Part shown: positions 8,376 to 10,416 of the stretch, in pieces
Layout of the letters: every line of letters begins with the position of its first letter
How positions within the stretch are numbered: the first letter of the stretch is position 1
Assembly: GCA_036244855.1 (NCBI GenBank)
Contig: BQKZ01001588.1
Span: 78,605 to 89,020, forward strand
DNA: 10,416 nt
From: Temnopleurus reevesii
Lineage: Eukaryota > Echinodermata > Echinoidea > Temnopleuroida > Temnopleuridae
Reading direction: 5' to 3'
Notes under the pieces: model-generated
The model's database searches: none
Seen by the model: only the letters and a program-made list of their open reading frames with translations
Told to the model about the DNA's origin: nothing
Translations under genes and position numbers: made by a program

Positions 8376-9765
8376 GGGGAGAATTGGAAGTGAATAGTGC
8401 ATTGCGTTTTAACGGATAGGAAGATAAAAAGGAGAGATGGGTAAAAAGAGGAAAAGGGATGTGAAAGTTTTGTGCAAAATAGAACTGTAAGGGAGAAGAG
8501 ACTAATTATGCGGACCCAGGATGATTTTCAGACGGGGGAGGGGGGTGGGGGCGGAGTCAATTTTTTTGCACCCTCTTCAAGGAACTGACACCAAAAAAGT
8601 CAATGTTTCAAATTTGACACCCCTCTTAGTAAATATGGCGTCCCGCTGGGTGAGCTAGGCTGACAAGCAAAAAAACACAAACAAACAAACCTAAAACACA
8701 ACAACAATAAAAAGGGGGCCATCACCTTATCGCCCTTTTTACTTCAAATTATTTGGCGCCCTACTAGCTCTGGCCCGTGGGGCCCCAACTCCCCCCCCCC
8801 CCCATGGGGTGCGTGCACGCTTTTCATCATAGCAGCAACTAGTGATGACATAATTCAATCATCGACCATCCAACCCACAGGCCCACCTGACCAATCAATT
8901 CGCCACTGACAAAGATAAAATAATGTTAAGAACCACAGATGGCGCTATTCAGCTTTCACCGTAAACAAGTCATTTGAGTCGGGGTACCCACTTTCTGTTA
9001 CGGACATTTGTGCATGTGTGCTCCACTTTGTCTGATTTTCGATCGAAAATTCACGTTTGTTTTATACTTTATTTGAAACGCTCCTGATATTAATTCTTCA
9101 TTTTCTTTGTTTGGTATGTTTATTTGTTGCAGCACCAAGGTAGAAAAATTAGCAATTTCCCGAAATGATAAATGTAGCACATGCATAAGATTCCTAAACC
9201 TGAAGTCACCTTCCCAAGCTTAACATGTCGATATCGATGGTATCATGATATATCGTTTGATAATGCATATTAAGCATCACATTTTCAAGTGCTAAGCTAC
9301 CAACCTCTCAAAGTACCGCATTATTTGTGTACCGCAATTTTCTTGATTTGTTTTGATTTGATTAAATTTATTCAAACACGGTTAAAAACCCAGTTCATCA
9401 CATGCTTTTTTTCAAAGGGGTGTGCAATAAAAATACATTTCAATACAATAGATCATGATTACAATTAAATGTTACGTTAAATCTATCTTTATCCACATTT
9501 TAAATGAGGATGCAGTATTGCACCCTTTGGGGCGCAACTCTACCGCAAATGTCAATGATTATGTTGTCCTCGTTCACATGCATATATGGCTGTTCACTCG
9601 TCTTGCAACCTAGTACGGTTGTAATATCTTTGCGGTATGATTGAGATAATTAATCTAACTCATCTTTATTCTGTTTTTTTTTTCTAGATCGCATGTCTTC
9701 TTTGCGTCATCTCGCAGTACCAAGAACTAGGAGATGGGCGTGGACGTAGATATGATATTGTGTAG
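3216..9765 (+). CDS. Multi-exon gene for a small multi-pass membrane protein, LAPTM4/DUF4728-like (3' part)
   Basis: The coherent spliced path is 3216-3316, 4983-5075, 7502-7576 and 9688-9765, with exon phases that join in one open frame to a TAG stop. It gives 114 complete residues. Predicted membrane segments are at about 14-32, 38-64 and 79-97, followed by a hydrophilic tail of about 17 residues. The turn between the first two is short and charged (VCKDTKSMLLP), and the last segment runs into CVISQYQELGDG. This order, and the LLP and S-x-Y-Q-x-L features, resemble the last three membrane segments of LAPTM4/MTP and DUF4728 tetraspan proteins, many of which act in endosomal and lysosomal membranes. 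That resemblance is from memory of the family, not a search. Exon A needs one base from an upstream exon, so the N-terminus and first membrane segment are missing. Another unrelated tetraspan family remains possible. Confidence 0.6.
3374..3614. repeat. AAT/ATT trinucleotide microsatellite (SINE tail)
   Basis: About 240 bases are almost wholly AAT/ATA/GAT triplets with occasional ACT and AGT interruptions. Long open frames of poly-Asn or poly-Ile on both strands come from the triplet period and are not genes. It abuts the 3' end of the minus-strand SINE. Confidence 0.85.
3615..3875 (-). repeat. tRNA-derived SINE, minus strand, with expanded ATT tail
   Basis: On the minus strand the head reads TGGTGTAGAGGTTCTGAC (A-box region), then AGGGTTCGAATCCC (B-box, 3818-3831). 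The body includes CTGCACTCTACCCAGGTAAG, AATGGGTACCTGACAGGAAT and GCGCTTGTGGCCCTACG. Its 3' end runs directly into the TTATTA tract at 3374-3614, which is therefore the element's tail. Allele 1 has no counterpart, so the insertion is polymorphic or recent. Confidence 0.7.
3967..4030 (-). repeat. tRNA-like SINE head, minus strand (allele 2)
   Basis: On the minus strand it reads AGCAGCTCAGTCGGTAAAC (A-box) and then GGGTTTGAACTC (B-box). It matches the copy at 2229-2295 and lies head-to-head with the plus-strand head at 4190-4260, about 160 bases away. The body continues leftward toward about 3930. Confidence 0.6.
4190..4400 (+). repeat. tRNA-derived SINE, plus strand (allele 2)
   Basis: A-box GACAGCTCAGTCGGTCAAT and B-box GCGGGTTCGAACCCC (4244-4258) are close to the Pol III consensus. 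The anticodon arm is lengthened by a T-run and no intact acceptor stem is evident, so this is a SINE head and not a tRNA gene. The body carries GCAATATTG, TATTGCACCC and TTGCATCCATTTTTCTAAGT. Confidence 0.65.
4427..4740. mobile_element. 314-bp MITE with about 70-bp terminal inverted repeats
   Basis: The left end is GGCCCGTATTCCGATAGCG and the right end, reversed, is GGCCGGTATTCCGATAGCG. The arms stay similar through CTGGTCTAAA and GGTTTAAGTATGGTTGGC to about 4500 and back to about 4665. ATT flanks it on both sides (4424-4426 and 4741-4743). The allelic sequence at about 2650-2662 (AATTCCTTGTTGCTAATAAC) lacks the element, giving an empty site. There is no coding capacity. The superfamily is not assigned; a 3-bp duplication and GG ends would allow PIF/Harbinger, but ATT is not its usual TWA target. 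Confidence 0.85.
4983..5075 (+). CDS. Exon B, complete copy, membrane-segment exon
   Basis: A 93-nt exon in phase 0 at both ends, between TTTCTGCATCAACACTACAG and donor ATG|GTAAAT. It encodes 31 residues: DTKSMLLPY, then a hydrophobic stretch containing APLLVVCQ, ending SWIIVFSFM. With the preceding exon it forms a helix - short charged turn (CKDTKS) - helix hairpin. The LLP start of the helix is the part that most recalls LAPTM-like proteins. The acceptor tract is only moderately pyrimidine-rich. Silent-only differences to the partial allele at 2978-3035 support that it is coding and under purifying selection. Confidence 0.72.
5091..5206. mobile_element. Small foldback repeat, copy 1
   Basis: It begins CTAACATAAAGAGATACGAT and ends TTTTCATGTTAC. 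It shares start, internal GCGATCAATCG and inverted GTAACAT ends with the element at 5481-5589. It lies 15 bases after the exon B donor. Confidence 0.5.
5481..5589. mobile_element. Small foldback repeat, copy 2
   Basis: It begins GTAACATAAAATAGATACCG, contains TGATCAATCG and CGATTGATATCAATGATACG as imperfect inverted parts, and ends GGAATGTTAC. It is related to 5091-5206 in the same intron. Confidence 0.5.
5590..5920. other. Intron B-C, unassigned part
   Basis: AT-rich intronic sequence with a 14-base A-run near 5851 and no visible gene or element. Confidence 0.5.
5921..6040. repeat. Degenerate minisatellite, about 32-bp period, four units
   Basis: Related strings start at 5921 (TTCAAGATAATTAAAATCAA), 5953 (TTCATGATAATTAGAATCAA), 5985 (ATCATGATATTTTGTAATCA) and 6018 (TTCATGATGATATCTGAAAC). 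Spacing is 32, 32 and 33 bases. An even weaker unit may precede it. Confidence 0.5.
6041..6600. other. Intron B-C, unassigned part
   Basis: AT-rich intronic DNA with T-runs near 6090-6110. I see no exon, RNA gene or transposon ends. Confidence 0.5.
6601..6770. other. CpG-rich patch inside intron B-C
   Basis: About 170 bases are clearly richer in GC and CpG (GATCGCACCGCC, GACGCTCTCCCGCGC) than the AT-rich intron around them. Both strands are open here (60 codons plus, 83 codons minus), but neither shows a domain I know or flanking splice sites of quality. It could be an old element fragment or a regulatory segment. Confidence 0.35.
6928..7180. mobile_element. MITE, AGGCC-end family, copy 2 (253 bp)
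   Basis: The arms AGGCCAGCTCACACC and (reversed) AGGCCAACTCGCACC match copies 1 and 3, followed by the shared GCGTCGGCCCAGC core. The centre is a nested palindrome, GGTGGACTGACGC ... CGTTAGTCCACC, so the whole element can fold into a long hairpin. Open frames crossing it on the plus strand are spurious. It is AT-poor compared with its surroundings. Confidence 0.82.
7181..7501. other. Intron B-C, 3' part before exon C
   Basis: AT-rich, and pyrimidine-rich toward the exon C acceptor. The open frame that continues through it starts in the MITE and is accidental. Confidence 0.5.
7502..7576 (+). CDS. Exon C, last membrane segment (first part)
   Basis: A 75-nt exon in phase 0 at both ends. The acceptor follows a strong pyrimidine tract (CTGCTTTTGTTTATTTCCACTAAAG) and the donor is TTG|GTAAGT, a perfect consensus. 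It encodes 25 residues: DKSEPNIYIIDIAQCAAW, then VAITSPL. The first part (DKSEPN) is a short hydrophilic loop after the helix of exon B, and the remainder begins the final helix completed by exon D. No second allele of this exon is present, because the duplicated block to the right starts just past its donor. Confidence 0.68.
7737..7985. repeat. G/C-run interspersed repeat, allele 1
   Basis: A G-run, then GCCCCTCTTAGTACATTTGG, CTGGGTGAGCTAGGCT, an A-rich string with ACACAACAACGAC, GGCGCC-type boxes and a C-run. The same order recurs at 8533-8815. The patchy homopolymers and GGCGCC strings suggest an old interspersed element. I do not recognise the family. Confidence 0.45.
8121..8163. repeat. 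Tandem duplication of about 21 bp in allele 1 only
   Basis: ATTATACGCGGTTACAAAAG at 8121 is repeated at 8142 with small changes (ATTATACGACAGTTACAAAA). It lies within the roughly 70 bases missing from the other allele near 8910. Confidence 0.65.
8326..8326. other. Ambiguous base / gap marking a second contig join
   Basis: A single N lies between GAAACGC and the AG repeat. The left contig ends at the position matched by 9081, and the right contig starts in a simple repeat, a common place for contigs to break. Confidence 0.85.
8327..8376. repeat. AG dinucleotide microsatellite
   Basis: About 19 near-perfect AG units run straight from the N, then decay to AGAGAAAGAGAGAAAGG. The other allele has only a short purine tract near 7584-7600. 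Confidence 0.9.
8533..8815. repeat. G/C-run interspersed repeat, allele 2
   Basis: Allelic counterpart of 7737-7985, with TGGGTGAGCTAGGCTGACAA, ACACAACAACAATAAAAAGG and a 14-base C-run. It has additional AAAC units in the A-rich part. Confidence 0.45.
9082..9687. other. Intron C-D, 3' part
   Basis: AT-rich intronic DNA. TTTGATTTGATTAAATTTAT followed by CAAACACGGTTAAAAACCCA near 9349-9392 looks like a dispersed-repeat fragment, and GCAGTATTGCACCC near 9512 recalls the SINE body strings. Neither can be bounded. It ends in the exon D polypyrimidine tract. Confidence 0.4.
9688..9765 (+). CDS. Terminal exon D with stop codon and cytosolic tail
   Basis: The acceptor is a near-pure T tract, CTGTTTTTTTTTTCTAG. 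The exon opens in phase 0 with IACLLCVIS, completing the last helix, then YQELGDGRGRRYDIV and TAG at 9763-9765. The tail is short and basic. It holds two Tyr-x-x-hydrophobic tetrapeptides, YQEL just inside the membrane and YDIV at the very C-terminus. Such motifs can bind clathrin adaptors in endosomal and lysosomal proteins, which would suit a LAPTM-like role, though function here is inference. The final D-I-V could alternatively be a class III PDZ ligand. Confidence 0.7.
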   Translation: MACLLCVISQYQELGDGRGRRYDIV

Positions 9766-10358
9766 CTATGGCAACGGGTGGACAACATCCTAACAAAACG
9801 GTTGACAGAACTGGAGAAGATTTGATCGCACACGATTGTTATATATAACAAAGATATCACAGAGGCAGAACAGTGTTTTTCGTTCGGCGATTGGACAATA
9901 TAAAACAAAATGGAAGCACACGTACATGATAGTGTTAAATCAGGGAGATGAGAATCTCTCCGGTTCCACAAAACACCGTTCAGACAGACGATGTAAAACC
10001 ACTTTATCGGAAAAAAAAAAGTTTAACAGAAACCAGCTTAACGATTATAGGTCTGAACGGGACGAGCGGTCACGAAAGTGGATTTCCAAATTGGTTTGGA
10101 AATCTACATGTATTTCCCAAGGCAGATTTTTTCTGACCAAGAAACAGTTCAGCCAGTAGTTTGAACCGGCTATCGAAAATAGTTTAGTGGAAGCCACTTC
10201 GAGAACTGGGTGTGAACGGGATCGAAGATTTGATAGAAAAAAATGATTCCGAAGTAAACATCGGGATGATGTGATCTATATAAAGCCAAGTGAGATTATT
10301 TGATGAGGTTTGTGGATAGATGCTGCTGCTACCCCAAGCTTTTTCACCTGATATGATA
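9766..10358 (+). other. Probable 3' UTR and 3' flank
   Basis: This stretch follows the TAG stop. It has scattered short open frames on both strands with no conserved feature, and I treat them as chance. I see no canonical AATAAA; the nearest variants are TATAAA strings near 9899 and 10278. The end of the transcript is therefore not placed. Confidence 0.4.
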
Positions 10359-10416
10359 AGGCCGACGCACCCCTTTGCGTTTTAGCCTGCGTCGGCCCAG
10401 CGTTTTTTTTTTTGTG
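10359..10416. mobile_element. MITE, AGGCC-end family, copy 3 (cut by window edge)
   Basis: AGGCCGACGCACCCCTTTGC then GTTTTAGCCTGCGTCGGCCC matches the terminal arm of the copies at 1951-2150 and 6928-7180. The other end is beyond the window. Confidence 0.78.

Larger units (their letters stand above)
8327..9081. repeat. Duplicated block 2, right copy (intron C-D)
   Basis: Partner of 7584-8325. It begins in a long AG microsatellite where the left copy has only a short GA-rich tract, and runs past GAAACGC into unique sequence leading to exon D. The overlap again looks like two alleles joined at an N. Confidence 0.8.

Noticed and set aside
9836..10159. A 107-codon open frame after the stop, and a 95-codon one on the minus strand at 9684-9971
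   Set aside because: They lie in the 3' UTR or antisense to exon D, have no recognisable domain, and are overlapped by other chance frames.

Overview
This is a eukaryotic, intron-rich, AT-rich stretch full of short interspersed repeats. The only gene I can support is the 3' part of one plus-strand, multi-exon gene for a small multi-pass membrane protein. The organism is most likely a marine invertebrate with very high heterozygosity. An echinoderm such as a sea urchin would fit: tRNA-derived SINEs, many foldback MITEs, and about 4-5% divergence between two apparent alleles. The species assignment is inference.

Gene: four coding exons can be read with good splice signals: A (101 nt, two copies at 1813-1913 and 3216-3316), B (93 nt, 4983-5075, plus a truncated copy at 2978-3035), C (75 nt, 7502-7576) and D (9688-9765, ending in TAG). 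Joined, they encode about 114 residues with three membrane segments and a short charged cytosolic tail. A first exon with a predicted first membrane segment should lie left of the window or be unrecognised. The layout (TM, short basic link, L-L-P-containing TM, then TM ending in a C-V-x-S-x-Y-Q-x-L-like motif) recalls the LAPTM4/DUF4728 tetraspan proteins of endosomal and lysosomal membranes. That is a tentative family call.

Assembly structure: two N positions (3036 and 8326) each sit exactly at the junction of two diverged copies of the same sequence. About 1629-3035 matches 3037-5040, and about 7584-8325 matches 8327-9081. Exon phases forbid an A-B-A-B transcript. The copies differ mainly at synonymous sites and by transposon insertions. 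The simplest reading is that allelic contigs from two haplotypes were laid end to end, so the window shows two alleles of one locus rather than a real duplication.

Repeats by region: 1-1630 is a SINE, a foldback element and unassigned upstream or intronic DNA. 1914-2977 and 3317-4982 are the two alleles of intron A-B. One carries a roughly 200-bp MITE. The other carries a minus-strand SINE with a long ATT tail and a 314-bp MITE with 3-bp flanking repeats. 5076-7501 (intron B-C) has two small foldback elements, a 32-bp minisatellite, a CpG-rich patch and a second copy of the AGGCC-end MITE. 7577-9687 (intron C-D) has the second duplicated-allele block. 9766-10416 is 3' UTR or flank, ending in a third, cut-off copy of that MITE.

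I found no sign of a novel multi-gene system. The most useful results are the gene fragment, the two haplotype joins, and the allele pairs that show filled and empty transposon sites side by side.
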